Below are positions 9,314 through 17,837 of a DNA stretch of 64,000 nt, piece by piece. The notes below the pieces were generated by a model. That model worked only from the letters and a program-made list of their open reading frames with translations. It did no database searches and had not been told where the DNA came from. Made by a program: the position numbers and the translations under genes. The DNA comes from Pseudomonas nitroreducens (lineage in GTDB: Bacteria > Pseudomonadota > Gammaproteobacteria > Pseudomonadales > Pseudomonadaceae), in the NCBI RefSeq assembly GCF_024170165.1, contig NZ_JALJXP010000003.1:124001-188000 (forward strand). Direction: 5' to 3'. Position 1 is the first letter of the stretch, and each line of letters begins with the position of its first letter.

Positions 9314-10372
9314 ATGAAACGCTTGCTTGCTTCACTGCTGGGATCGGCCATTGCCTTGGGCAGCGGCCTCGCCATGGCGGCCACCGCCGATCTGCAATCG
9401 CTGGAAGCCGCCGCCCGCAAGGAAGGCCAGGTCAACAGCGTGGGCATGCCCGACAGCTGGGCGAACTGGAAGGACACCTGGAAGGACCTGGAAAGCAAGT
9501 ACGGCCTCAAGCACATGGACACCGACATGAGCTCGGCCCAGGAGCTGGCCAAGTTCAAGGCCGAGAAGGAAAACGCCAGCGCCGACATCGGCGACGTCGG
9601 TGCCGCCTTCGGCCCGATCGCCATGCAGATGGACGTCAGCCAGCCCTACAAGCCCAGCACCTGGGACCAGGTCCCGGAATGGGCCAAGGACAAGGATGGC
9701 CACTGGGCGCTCGCCTATACCGGCACCATCGCCTTCATCGTCAACAAGCAACTGGTGAAGGACGTCCCGCACAGCTGGGCCGACCTGCTCAAGGGCAAGT
9801 ACAAGGTCACCATCGGTGACGTCAGCGCCGCCGCCCAGGCCGTCAACGGCGTGCTGGCCGCAAGCATCGCCAACGGCGGCGACGAGAAGAACATCAAGCC
9901 GGGCCTGGAGTTCTTCGCCCAGCTGGCCAAGCAGGGTCGCCTGTCGCTGACCAACCCGGTGATCAACACCCTGGAGAAGGGTGAAGTGGAAGTCGGCATC
10001 GTCTGGGACTTCAACGGCCTGAGCTACCGTGACCAGATCGACCCGTCGCGCTTCGAGGTGCTGATCCCCTCCGATGGCTCGGTGATCTCCGGCTACACCA
10101 CCATCATCAACAAGTACGCGAAGAACCCGAACGCCGCCAAGCTGGCCCGCGAGTACATCTTCAGCGATGCCGGGCAGATCAACCTGGCCAAGGGCAATGC
10201 CCGGCCGATCCGCGCCGAGCACCTGACCCTGCCGGCCGACGTGAAGGCCAAGCTGCTGCCCAACGAGCAGTACGCCAAGGCCCAGCCGATCAAGGACCCC
10301 AAGGCCTGGGAAGAGACCTCCAAGCGTCTGCCGCGGCTGTGGCAGGAAAACGTCATCATCAACATGCAATGA
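9314..10372 (+). CDS. ABC transporter periplasmic substrate-binding protein
   Basis: A 352-residue secreted binding protein. Signal peptide MKRLLASLLGSAIALGSGLAMA is followed by a mature domain resembling the iron(III)/thiamine/2-aminoethylphosphonate class of binding proteins. A good ribosome site (AAGGAGC) precedes the ATG. It is the first gene of a six-gene operon (9314-14493), ending 55 bp before the hydrolase gene, and would deliver the ligand to the two permeases. The ligand is not readable from sequence; the neighbouring phosphatase-superfamily genes point to an organophosphorus compound. Confidence 0.88.
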   Translation: MKRLLASLLGSAIALGSGLAMAATADLQSLEAAARKEGQVNSVGMPDSWANWKDTWKDLESKYGLKHMDTDMSSAQELAKFKAEKENASADIGDVGAAFGPIAMQMDVSQPYKPSTWDQVPEWAKDKDGHWALAYTGTIAFIVNKQLVKDVPHSWADLLKGKYKVTIGDVSAAAQAVNGVLAASIANGGDEKNIKPGLEFFAQLAKQGRLSLTNPVINTLEKGEVEVGIVWDFNGLSYRDQIDPSRFEVLIPSDGSVISGYTTIINKYAKNPNAAKLAREYIFSDAGQINLAKGNARPIRAEHLTLPADVKAKLLPNEQYAKAQPIKDPKAWEETSKRLPRLWQENVIINMQ

Positions 10373-10427
10373 CGCCCAGCCGCCCCGGTTCGCCGGGGCG
10401 GCCGCGCTTCAACGAAGGCCCCGCCCC

Positions 10428-11237
10428 ATGCGCCACGACGTCATCCTGGTCGTCCTCGACGGCCTCAACTACAGCGTCGCCCACGACTGCATGGGCCACC
10501 TGCAGGCCCTGTGCAACGCCGGCCGCGGCCAGCTCTACCGCCTGGAGTGCGAGCTGCCCTCGCTGTCGCGCCCGCTGTACGAATGCATCCTCACCGGCGT
10601 GCGCCCCATCGACAGCGGCATCCTGCACAACGACGTGTCCCGCCTGTCCAACCAGCGCAGCCTGTTCCACTACGCCCGCGATGCCGGCCTGACCACCGCG
10701 GCGGCGGCGTACAACTGGGTCAGCGAGCTGTACAACCGCACGCCTTTTGATCCGGCGCGCGACCGGCATACCGACGACGAATCCCTGCCGATCCAGCACG
10801 GCCACTTCTACTGGACCGACCACTATCCCGACTCGCACCTGTTCACCGACGCCGAGTCGCTGCGCCGCCGGCATGCGCCGAACTGCCTGCTGGTGCACCC
10901 GATGAACATCGACGACGCCGGACACAAGCACGGCCTGGGCACGCCGCAATACCGCAACAGCGCGCGCCACGTCGACATCATCCTCTCCGAATACCTGCAC
11001 CAGTGGCTGGCTGCCGGCTACCAGGTGATGGTCACCGCCGACCACGGCATGAACGACGACCGCAGCCACGGCGGCATTCTCCCCGAGGAGCGCGAAGTGC
11101 CGCTGTTCGTCTTCGGCGAGGCGTTCAGCCTCGATGACCAGGCGCGCCCGCGCCAGGTCGAACTCTGCGGCACGCTCTGCGAAATCCTCGGCGCCGCCCA
11201 CGACAAACCGCTCTGCCGGGAGTTGCTCAAGGCATGA
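10428..11237 (+). CDS. Alkaline phosphatase superfamily hydrolase (cytoplasmic)
   Basis: A 269-residue protein of the alkaline phosphatase / nucleotide pyrophosphatase / phosphonoacetate hydrolase superfamily. Metal and nucleophile features can be read: D11 (VVLDGLN), a serine nucleophile region PSLSRPLYECILTG (Ser45 or Ser47, where relatives have Thr/Ser), NIDDAGHKHG, and TADHGMND near the C-terminus. No signal peptide is present, so it acts on an imported substrate. Its stop overlaps the first permease gene (ATGA), tying it to transport. Likely activities are phosphodiester, phosphonate or sulfate ester hydrolysis; which one is unknown. Confidence 0.85.
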   Translation: MRHDVILVVLDGLNYSVAHDCMGHLQALCNAGRGQLYRLECELPSLSRPLYECILTGVRPIDSGILHNDVSRLSNQRSLFHYARDAGLTTAAAAYNWVSELYNRTPFDPARDRHTDDESLPIQHGHFYWTDHYPDSHLFTDAESLRRRHAPNCLLVHPMNIDDAGHKHGLGTPQYRNSARHVDIILSEYLHQWLAAGYQVMVTADHGMNDDRSHGGILPEEREVPLFVFGEAFSLDDQARPRQVELCGTLCEILGAAHDKPLCRELLKA

Positions 11238-12076
11238 GATCGAACACCGGGAAACTCTTCGCCCTGCTCTGCCTGCTGCCCTTCGCGCTGTTCTTCTTCG
11301 CCTTCCAGCTCGCGCCGCTGCTGTGGGTGATGATCAACAGCGTGCGCACCGGCGACGGCTGGGGCCTGGCCAACTTCAGCGAGATATTCGGCTCGCCCTT
11401 CTACCGGCAGGCGATCCGCTACAGCCTGGAGATTTCTGTCTGGTCGAGCCTGATCGGCTTGTTCATCGCCATCCTCGGCAGCTACTCGCTGCGCCAGGTG
11501 GACAGCAAATTGCGCGACTTCGTGATGGCCTTCGCCAACATGACCAGCAACTTCGCCGGGGTACCGCTGGCCTTCGCCTTCATCATCATCCTGGGCTTCA
11601 ACGGCGCCATCACGCTGCTGCTGAAACAGGCGGGGATCATCGAGGACTTCAACCTCTATTCGAAGACCGGCCTGATCATCCTCTACACCTACTTCCAGAT
11701 CCCCCTGGGGGTGATGCTGCTCTACCCGGCCTTCGACGCCCTGCGCGAGGACTGGCGCGAATCCGCAGCCCTGCTGGGCGCGAGCCAGTGGGCGTTCTGG
11801 CGGCACATCGGCATCCCGGTGCTGACCCCTGCACTGCTGGGCACCTTCGTCATCCTGCTGGCCAACGCGCTGGGCGCCTACGCCACGGTCTACTCGCTGA
11901 CCACCGGCAACTTCAACGTGGTGCCGATCCGCATCGCCGGGCTGGTGTCGGGCGACGTGTTCCTCGACCCGAACATGGCCAGTGCGCTGGCGATGGTGCT
12001 GGTCGGCCTGATGAGCATCATTACCCTGGCCCACCAGTGGCTGCTGCGCCGGAGCTACCATGTCGCGAAACGCTAG
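11234..12076 (+). CDS. ABC transporter permease (first subunit)
   Basis: A 280-residue inner-membrane permease with about six transmembrane segments and the EAA loop (EDWRESAALLGASQWAFWRHIGIPVLTPALLG). It belongs to the binding-protein-dependent transport family that pairs with thiamine, iron, spermidine or phosphonate binding proteins. The start overlaps the hydrolase stop and its 3' end overlaps the second permease by 17 bp, so translation is coupled. Confidence 0.93.
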   Translation: MRSNTGKLFALLCLLPFALFFFAFQLAPLLWVMINSVRTGDGWGLANFSEIFGSPFYRQAIRYSLEISVWSSLIGLFIAILGSYSLRQVDSKLRDFVMAFANMTSNFAGVPLAFAFIIILGFNGAITLLLKQAGIIEDFNLYSKTGLIILYTYFQIPLGVMLLYPAFDALREDWRESAALLGASQWAFWRHIGIPVLTPALLGTFVILLANALGAYATVYSLTTGNFNVVPIRIAGLVSGDVFLDPNMASALAMVLVGLMSIITLAHQWLLRRSYHVAKR

Positions 12077-12848
12077 CCCCCTGTACCACCGCGTGGTGGT
12101 CTACGCGCTGTTCCTGATCCTGCTGGTGCCGCTGGCCGCCACCCTGCTCTATTCGCTGGCCACCTCGTGGAGCGCCAGCGTGCTGCCGGACGGGCTGACC
12201 CTGAAGTGGTTCCTGACCCTGTGGAGCGACCCGCGCTTCCTCGTCGCCTTCGGCCAGTCGCTGCTGGTGTGCTTTGGCGCACTGATCCTCAGTGTGGTGC
12301 TGGTGCTGCCGCTGATGTTCGTCATCCACTACTACTTCCCGCGCCTGGATGCGCTGATGAACGTACTGATCCTGCTGCCCTTCGCAGTGCCGCCGGTGGT
12401 GTCGTCGGTCGGCCTGCTGCAGCTCTATGCCTCGGGACCGGTGCCCATCGTGGGCACGCCGTGGATCCTCATCGGCTGCTACTTCACCATCGCCCTGCCC
12501 TTCATGTACCGGGCGATCAGCAACAACCTGCAGGCGATCAACCTGCACGACCTGATGGACGCTGCCCACCTGCTCGGCGCCAGCACCTGGCAGGCCGCCC
12601 TGCTGGTAGTGCTGCCGAACCTGCGCAAGGGCCTGATGGTGGCGCTGTTCCTGTCCTTCAGCTTCCTCATCGGCGAGTTCGTGTTCGCCAACCTGCTGGT
12701 GGGCACCCGCTACGAAACGCTGCAGGTGTTCCTCAACAACATGCGCAACAGCAGCGGCCACTACACCAGCGCGGTGGTGGTCTCCTACTTCCTCTTCGTC
12801 CTGCTGCTCACCTGGGCGGCCAACCGTTTAAGCAAGGACAAGGCATGA
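12060..12848 (+). CDS. ABC transporter permease (second subunit)
   Basis: A 262-residue partner permease with six predicted membrane spans and an EAA loop (LMDAAHLLGASTWQAALLVVLPNLRKGL). It forms the channel heterodimer with the preceding permease. Overlap with both neighbours (17 bp upstream, ATGA downstream) shows tight operon packing. Confidence 0.93.
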   Translation: MSRNASPLYHRVVVYALFLILLVPLAATLLYSLATSWSASVLPDGLTLKWFLTLWSDPRFLVAFGQSLLVCFGALILSVVLVLPLMFVIHYYFPRLDALMNVLILLPFAVPPVVSSVGLLQLYASGPVPIVGTPWILIGCYFTIALPFMYRAISNNLQAINLHDLMDAAHLLGASTWQAALLVVLPNLRKGLMVALFLSFSFLIGEFVFANLLVGTRYETLQVFLNNMRNSSGHYTSAVVVSYFLFVLLLTWAANRLSKDKA

Positions 12849-13840
12849 GCTTCCTCAGCGTCGAGACACTGAACAAGAGCTACGGCAGCACCACGGTGTT
12901 CCAGGACATCGACTTTGCCGCCGAGCGCGGCGAGTTCGTCACCCTGCTCGGCCCCAGCGGCTGCGGCAAGTCCACCCTGCTGCGCTGCATCGCCGGCCTG
13001 ACCGCGGTGGACAGCGGGCGCATCCTGCTGGACGGCGACGACATCGTGCCCAGGAGCCCGCAGAAGCGCGGCATCGCCATGGTGTTCCAGAGCTACGCGC
13101 TGTTCCCCAACATGACCGTGGAACAGAACGTCGCCTTCGGCCTGCGCATGCAGAAAGTGCCTGCTGCGGAGTCCGCCCAGCGCGTGCGCGAGGCGCTGGA
13201 AATGGTCGAGCTCGGCCCGCTGGCCGCGCGCTATCCGCACCAGCTGTCCGGTGGCCAGTGCCAGCGCGTCGCCCTGGCCCGCTCGCTGGTCACCCGCCCG
13301 CGCCTGCTGCTGCTCGACGAACCGCTATCGGCGCTGGATGCGCGCATCCGCAAGCACCTGCGCGAGCAGATCCGGCGCATCCAGCAGGAGCTGAAACTGA
13401 CCACGGTGTTCGTCACCCACGACCAGGAAGAAGCGTTGACGCTGTCCGACCGCATCGTGCTGATGAATGCCGGGCGCATCGTCCAGAGCGGCGACGCCGA
13501 GACGCTCTACACCGCGCCGGAAAACGCCTTCGCCGCCGGTTTCATCGGCAACTACAACCTCCTCGACGCGGCCCAGGCGACCCGGTTGCTGGACCGCCCG
13601 TTCCGCCAGCAGGTGGCGATCCGCCCCGAGTCCCTGCGCCTGAGCGTGGAGCCGGGCGAAGGCATCCCGGTTCGGGTACTCTCCCACAGCCTGCTGGGCA
13701 ACGTGATCCGCTACCGGGTCGACGCCAGTGGCGTCGAGCTGACCGTAGACGTCCTCAACCGCAGCGCCGAGCGCCTGTACCCGGCCGGCACTCCGCTCGG
13801 CCTGCAAATCGACATTGAAAGCATTCGGGAGGTGGCCTGA
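12845..13840 (+). CDS. ABC transporter ATP-binding protein
   Basis: A 331-residue ATPase. Walker A is GPSGCGKST (36-44), the signature is LSGGQCQRVALAR, Walker B is LLLLDEPLSALD, and the switch His lies in FVTHDQEE. The last ~90 residues form a TOBE-like regulatory domain, as in spermidine, iron and phosphonate importers. The frame is open well upstream, but MSFLSVETLNKSYG is the expected start and overlaps the previous stop as ATGA. It powers import through the two permeases. Confidence 0.94.
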   Translation: MSFLSVETLNKSYGSTTVFQDIDFAAERGEFVTLLGPSGCGKSTLLRCIAGLTAVDSGRILLDGDDIVPRSPQKRGIAMVFQSYALFPNMTVEQNVAFGLRMQKVPAAESAQRVREALEMVELGPLAARYPHQLSGGQCQRVALARSLVTRPRLLLLDEPLSALDARIRKHLREQIRRIQQELKLTTVFVTHDQEEALTLSDRIVLMNAGRIVQSGDAETLYTAPENAFAAGFIGNYNLLDAAQATRLLDRPFRQQVAIRPESLRLSVEPGEGIPVRVLSHSLLGNVIRYRVDASGVELTVDVLNRSAERLYPAGTPLGLQIDIESIREVA

Positions 13841-14493
13841 TGGCCCTGGTGATATTCGACCTCGACGACACCCTGATCGACGGCGACTGCGCGAGCCTGT
13901 GGGCCCGGCGCATGGCCGATCTGGGCTGGGTGGACGCGGAGTCGTTCCTCAAGCGTGACGCCGAGCTGATGGCGCAGTACGCGCAGGGCAAGCTGCCCAT
14001 GGAGGCCTACATGGCCTTCGCCCTGGAGCCGATGGCCGGGCGCAGCGTGGACGAGATCGAGCGCGAGGTGGCAACCTTCGTCGAAGACGTAATCGAACCG
14101 CTGATCCACAGCGACGCCTGCGCCACCCTGGCCCGCCACCGCGAGGCTGGCGACCGTCCGCTGGTGATCTCCGCCTCGGGCGTGCACCTGGTGCAGCCCA
14201 TCGCCGAACGCATCGGCATCGACGAAGTGCTGGCCATCGACCTGGAAGTGCTCAACGGCCACTACACCGGCCGCACCGTGGGCGTGCTGACCTACCGCGA
14301 AGGCAAGGTGCTGCGCCTGCTCGACCTGCTCGAAGGCGACGACAGCCCGCTGGCCGAGGCGCACTTCTACTCCGACTCGCGCAACGACCTGCCGCTGCTC
14401 AAGCTGGTGGGCCACCCACACGTGGTGAACGCCGACCCGGTGCTGCTGGAACATGCGCAGAAGATGGGCTGGGATGTACTGAGCTGGAAGTGA
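13840..14493 (+). CDS. HAD-IB family hydrolase (SerB-like phosphatase)
   Basis: A 217-residue haloacid dehalogenase phosphatase. Motif I is DLDDTLIDGD (nucleophile in FDLDDTL), motif II is ISASG, and the later Lys/Asp motif is HFYSDSRNDLPLL. The HAD-IB class includes phosphoserine phosphatase and similar enzymes for small phosphate monoesters. It is the last gene of the transporter operon; the start shares one base with the ATPase stop (TGATG). A plausible role is removing phosphate from the product of the upstream hydrolase, which is an inference from order only. Confidence 0.88.
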   Translation: MALVIFDLDDTLIDGDCASLWARRMADLGWVDAESFLKRDAELMAQYAQGKLPMEAYMAFALEPMAGRSVDEIEREVATFVEDVIEPLIHSDACATLARHREAGDRPLVISASGVHLVQPIAERIGIDEVLAIDLEVLNGHYTGRTVGVLTYREGKVLRLLDLLEGDDSPLAEAHFYSDSRNDLPLLKLVGHPHVVNADPVLLEHAQKMGWDVLSWK

Positions 14494-14521
14494 GTCCTTC
14501 AGCGACAGGAGAGTTCTGCAG

Positions 14522-14552
14522 AAAAAAAGGGCCGCATCAGCGGCCCTTTTCA
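14522..14552 (+). terminator. Bidirectional terminator between the HAD gene and the oxidoreductase
   Basis: A-rich flank, GGGCCGC / GCGGCCC stem (14529-14535 and 14540-14546) with ATCA loop, then TTTTCATT. It can serve the + strand operon and the convergent gene at 14567. Confidence 0.85.
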
Positions 14553-14566
14553 TTGCTGCAATCGAC

Positions 14567-15529
14567 TCAGCTCAGGCTCTCGTCGATCACCACCACCACC
14601 TTGCCCTGCACCTGGTTGCTCGCCAGGGCATCGAACGCGCTCTGCGCGTCACGGACCGGGAAGGTGCGCTCCAGTTGCGGACTCAACCTGCCCGATTCGA
14701 ATAGCGGCCAGACCTTCTGGCCCAGCTCGGCGATCAGCTGCGCCTTGTAGTCGGCGTCGCGCGAACGCAGGGTCGAGCCGATCAGCTGGACACGCTTGCC
14801 CAGTAGCAGCGCCAGGTCCAGCTCGGCCTTGCGACCACCCATCAGGCCAATGACCACCCATCGACCGTCACGGCCGAGGATTTCCAGGTCCAGCTTGGCG
14901 TAGCTCGCGCCCACCGGATCGAGGATCACATCGAAGGGAGCGAAATCCCGAAGCGATTCGAGGCTCTCGCCGCGCAGCGCGCCACCCTCGGCGCCGAGGC
15001 CCTCGCAATAGGCAAGACGCTCGGCCGAACCGACACTCACCCAACACGGGCTGCCGAAGGCCTTGCACAGCTGGATGCCAGCCGAGCCGACGCCGCTGGC
15101 GCCTGCGTGCAGCAGGACTTTCTCACCGGGTTGCAGCGCGCCGAGCATGAACAGGTTCAACCACGCCGTGGCGTAAACCTCGGGCAGCGCGGCGGCTTCG
15201 GCCAGGCTCAGGCCCGCAGGCACCGGCAGTGCATGGCGTTCGTCCACCACCACTTCCTCGGCGATGCCGCCACCGGCCAGCAGCGCGCAAACTCGGTCGC
15301 CCACCTGCCAGGTGCTGCCGGCGCCGACCTCGGTCACCACGCCGGAACACTCCAGGCCGATGATGTCGCTCGCCCCCGGCGGCGGCGGGTAGAGACCAGC
15401 CACCTGCAGCAGGTCGGCGCGGTTGAGTCCCGCGGCGGCGACCTGGATTCGGATCTGTCCCTGTGCGCAAGCCGGGTTCGGGCGCTCGCCCCACTCCACT
15501 CGCCCTTCGATGCCTTGCAATGCGTTCAC
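14567..15529 (-). CDS. Zinc-type NAD(P)H quinone oxidoreductase family protein
   Basis: A 320-residue MDR-superfamily enzyme. Features are GIECSGVV-like (GLECSGVVTEVG), the nucleotide-binding GASGVGSAGIQLCKAFG, and VIGLMGGRKAELDLALLLGKR. It resembles human TP53I3/PIG3 and E. coli QorA types and should reduce quinones with NADPH in the cytoplasm. The chosen start is GTG at 15529, which follows GGAGGCAGC and gives VNALQGIEGRVEWG; the open frame further upstream runs through a hairpin and lacks a ribosome site. It diverges from prc. Confidence 0.9.
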   Translation of the reverse strand: MNALQGIEGRVEWGERPNPACAQGQIRIQVAAAGLNRADLLQVAGLYPPPPGASDIIGLECSGVVTEVGAGSTWQVGDRVCALLAGGGIAEEVVVDERHALPVPAGLSLAEAAALPEVYATAWLNLFMLGALQPGEKVLLHAGASGVGSAGIQLCKAFGSPCWVSVGSAERLAYCEGLGAEGGALRGESLESLRDFAPFDVILDPVGASYAKLDLEILGRDGRWVVIGLMGGRKAELDLALLLGKRVQLIGSTLRSRDADYKAQLIAELGQKVWPLFESGRLSPQLERTFPVRDAQSAFDALASNQVQGKVVVVIDESLS

Positions 15530-15552
15530 GCTGCCTCCATAGTGACTTCGCA

Positions 15553-15583
15553 GGGCCCGATCCGTAAGGTCGGGCCCTTTCTT
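15553..15583 (+). terminator. Terminator-like hairpin in the divergent oxidoreductase/prc gap
   Basis: A perfect eight-pair stem GGGCCCGA / TCGGGCCC (15553-15560, 15570-15577) with a nine-base loop, then TTTCTT. It points along the + strand between two divergent genes, where no upstream + strand gene exists. Confidence 0.65.
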
Positions 15584-15634
15584 CGCGCCGAATTCATCTG
15601 CGATTGAACCCGGCGCCGCCAATTAAGGCCTAAT

Positions 15635-17746
15635 ATGCGTCATAACTCCGCGATCAGTCGAATCAGCATGAAGCGATTTTTGCCCCGTACCGCCCTGTTG
15701 TTCATCCTCGGCGCCACTGCCTTTTCCTCGTTCGCGGCGACCACCAGCCCGAACGTCTGGGACGGCCTGCAGCCCGACCGGGATCAGGTGATCGCCAGCC
15801 TCAACATCGTTGAGTTGCTCAAGCGCCATCACTACAACAAGCCGCCGCTGAACGACGAGCGCTCGGCGAAAATCTACGACAGCTACCTGAAGACGCTTGA
15901 TCCGGCGCGCATGTACTTCACCCAGGCCGACATCGACCAGTTCGCGCCCTGGCGCACCCAGTTCGACGACTTCCTGAAAAGCGGCGAACTGGAGCCCGGC
16001 TTCACCATCTACAAGCGTCACCTCGACCGCCTGAAGGAGCGCCTGGACTTCGCCCTGGCCACCCTGAACAAGGGCGTCGACAAGATGGACTTCAACACCG
16101 ACGAATCGCTGGAAATCGACCGCGAGAAATCGCCCTGGGCGAAAGACAGCGCCGCGCTCGACGACCTGTGGCGCAAGAAGGTGAAGGACGAAGTCCTGCG
16201 CCTGAAGATCGCCGGCAAGGACAACAAGGCCATCCAGGAACAGCTGACCAAGCGCTACAAGAACCAGCTGATGCGCCTGGAGCAGACCCGCAGCGAAGAC
16301 ATCTTCCAGGCCTACATCAACGCCTTCGCCCAGACCTACGATCCGCACACCCAGTACCTGTCGCCGGACAGCGCGGAAAACTTCGACATCAACATGAGCC
16401 TCTCGCTGGAAGGCATCGGCGCCGTACTGCAGAGCGACAACGACTACGTGAAAGTCGTACGCCTGGTACCGGCCGGCCCCGCCGAGAAGAGCAAGCAGAT
16501 CGCCACCTCCGACAAGATCATCGGCGTCGCCCAGGGCAAGGGCGAGATGGTCGACGTAGTCGGCTGGCGTCTGGATGAAGTGGTCAAGCTGATCCGCGGC
16601 CCGAAAGGCTCGCAGGTCCGCCTGGAAGTGATTCCGTCGACCAACGCGCCGAACGACCAGACCAGCAAGATCGTCACCATCACCCGCGAGGCGGTGAAGC
16701 TGGAAGACCAGGCAGCGAAGAAGTCGGAAATCACCATCGACCACGAAGGCAAGAACTACAAGCTGGGCATCATCGACGTGCCCGCGTTCTACCTCGACTT
16801 CAAGGCCTATCGCGCGGGCGACCCGGACTACAAGTCCACCACCCGCGACGTGAAGAAGCTCATCGCCGAACTGCAGAAGGACAAGGTCGACGGCATCGTC
16901 ATCGACCTGCGCAACAACGGCGGCGGCTCCCTGCAGGAAGCCACCGAGCTGACCGGCCTGTTCATCGACCAGGGCCCGACCGTGCTGGTGCGCAACAGCG
17001 ACGGCCGCGTCGACGTGCTCAACGATGACGAGGGCAAGGCCTTCTACACCGGCCCGATGACCGTGCTGGTCAACCGCCTGTCCGCCTCGGCTTCGGAGAT
17101 CTTCGCCGGCGCCATGCAGGACTACCACCGCGCGCTCATCGTCGGTGGCCAGACCTTCGGCAAGGGCACCGTGCAGACCATCCAGCCGCTCAACCATGGC
17201 GAGCTGAAGCTGACCCTGGCCAAGTTCTACCGCGTCTCCGGCCAGAGCACCCAGCACCAGGGCGTGATCCCGGACATCGCCTACCCGTCCATCGTCGACG
17301 ACAAGGAAATCGGCGAGAGCGCCCTGCCCGACTCCATGCCGTGGGACACCATCAAGCCCGCGCTGAAGGCCCAGGCCGATCCGTTCAAGCCGTTCCTCGA
17401 CCAGCTGCGCACCCGCCACGACGCGCGCACCGAGCACAACGCTGACTTCGTCTATGCCCGTGAGCGCCTCGCCCTGGCCCAGGAGCTGATGAAGGAAAAG
17501 ACCGTCAGCCTCAACGAAGCCAAGCGTCGCGCCCAGCAGACCAGCATCGAGAACCGCCAGCTGGCCATGGAGAACGCCCTGCGCAAATCCAAGGGCCAGG
17601 AGCCGCTCAAGGAGCTGAAGAAGGAAGACGAGAACGCCCTGCCGGAAGAGGACAAGACCAAGCCGCAGGACGACGCCTACCTCACCGAGTCCGGGCATAT
17701 CCTGATCGACTACCTGAATCTCGACTCCCAGGTCGCGAAACACTGA
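15635..17746 (+). CDS. prc: Carboxy-terminal processing protease Prc (AlgO / tail-specific protease)
   Basis: Periplasmic S41 serine protease of 703 residues, close to the size annotated in Pseudomonas. Order: signal peptide (hydrophobic core FLPRTALLFILGATAFSSFA), N-terminal helical domain, PDZ (about 230-330, SLEGIGAVLQ), protease core with Ser in NRLSASASEIFAGAMQ and Lys in GGQTFGKGTVQ, and a DUF3340-like tail. In P. aeruginosa it degrades MucA fragments and other periplasmic proteins. The start at 15635 has TAAGG ahead; MKRFLPR at 15668 is an alternative that better fits a classical signal peptide but lacks a ribosome site. Confidence 0.95.
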   Translation: MRHNSAISRISMKRFLPRTALLFILGATAFSSFAATTSPNVWDGLQPDRDQVIASLNIVELLKRHHYNKPPLNDERSAKIYDSYLKTLDPARMYFTQADIDQFAPWRTQFDDFLKSGELEPGFTIYKRHLDRLKERLDFALATLNKGVDKMDFNTDESLEIDREKSPWAKDSAALDDLWRKKVKDEVLRLKIAGKDNKAIQEQLTKRYKNQLMRLEQTRSEDIFQAYINAFAQTYDPHTQYLSPDSAENFDINMSLSLEGIGAVLQSDNDYVKVVRLVPAGPAEKSKQIATSDKIIGVAQGKGEMVDVVGWRLDEVVKLIRGPKGSQVRLEVIPSTNAPNDQTSKIVTITREAVKLEDQAAKKSEITIDHEGKNYKLGIIDVPAFYLDFKAYRAGDPDYKSTTRDVKKLIAELQKDKVDGIVIDLRNNGGGSLQEATELTGLFIDQGPTVLVRNSDGRVDVLNDDEGKAFYTGPMTVLVNRLSASASEIFAGAMQDYHRALIVGGQTFGKGTVQTIQPLNHGELKLTLAKFYRVSGQSTQHQGVIPDIAYPSIVDDKEIGESALPDSMPWDTIKPALKAQADPFKPFLDQLRTRHDARTEHNADFVYARERLALAQELMKEKTVSLNEAKRRAQQTSIENRQLAMENALRKSKGQEPLKELKKEDENALPEEDKTKPQDDAYLTESGHILIDYLNLDSQVAKH

Positions 17747-17789
17747 TCAGGTGTAATCAAACAGTCATGACGCTGTCGTGAAATGCACA

Positions 17790-17818
17790 GGGCCGGGAAA
17801 CCGGCCCTTTTGCTTTTT
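17790..17818 (+). terminator. Terminator after prc
   Basis: GGGCCGG / CCGGCCC stem with GAAA tetraloop (17790-17807), then TTTTGCTTTTT. Confidence 0.92.
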
Positions 17819-17837
17819 ACAGCCACCGAGAACCGTC

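Noticed and set aside
15623..17743. A 706-codon open frame antisense to prc
   Set aside because: It mirrors prc in a GC-rich genome, has no family motifs and lacks a ribosome site; the prc protein is unambiguous.
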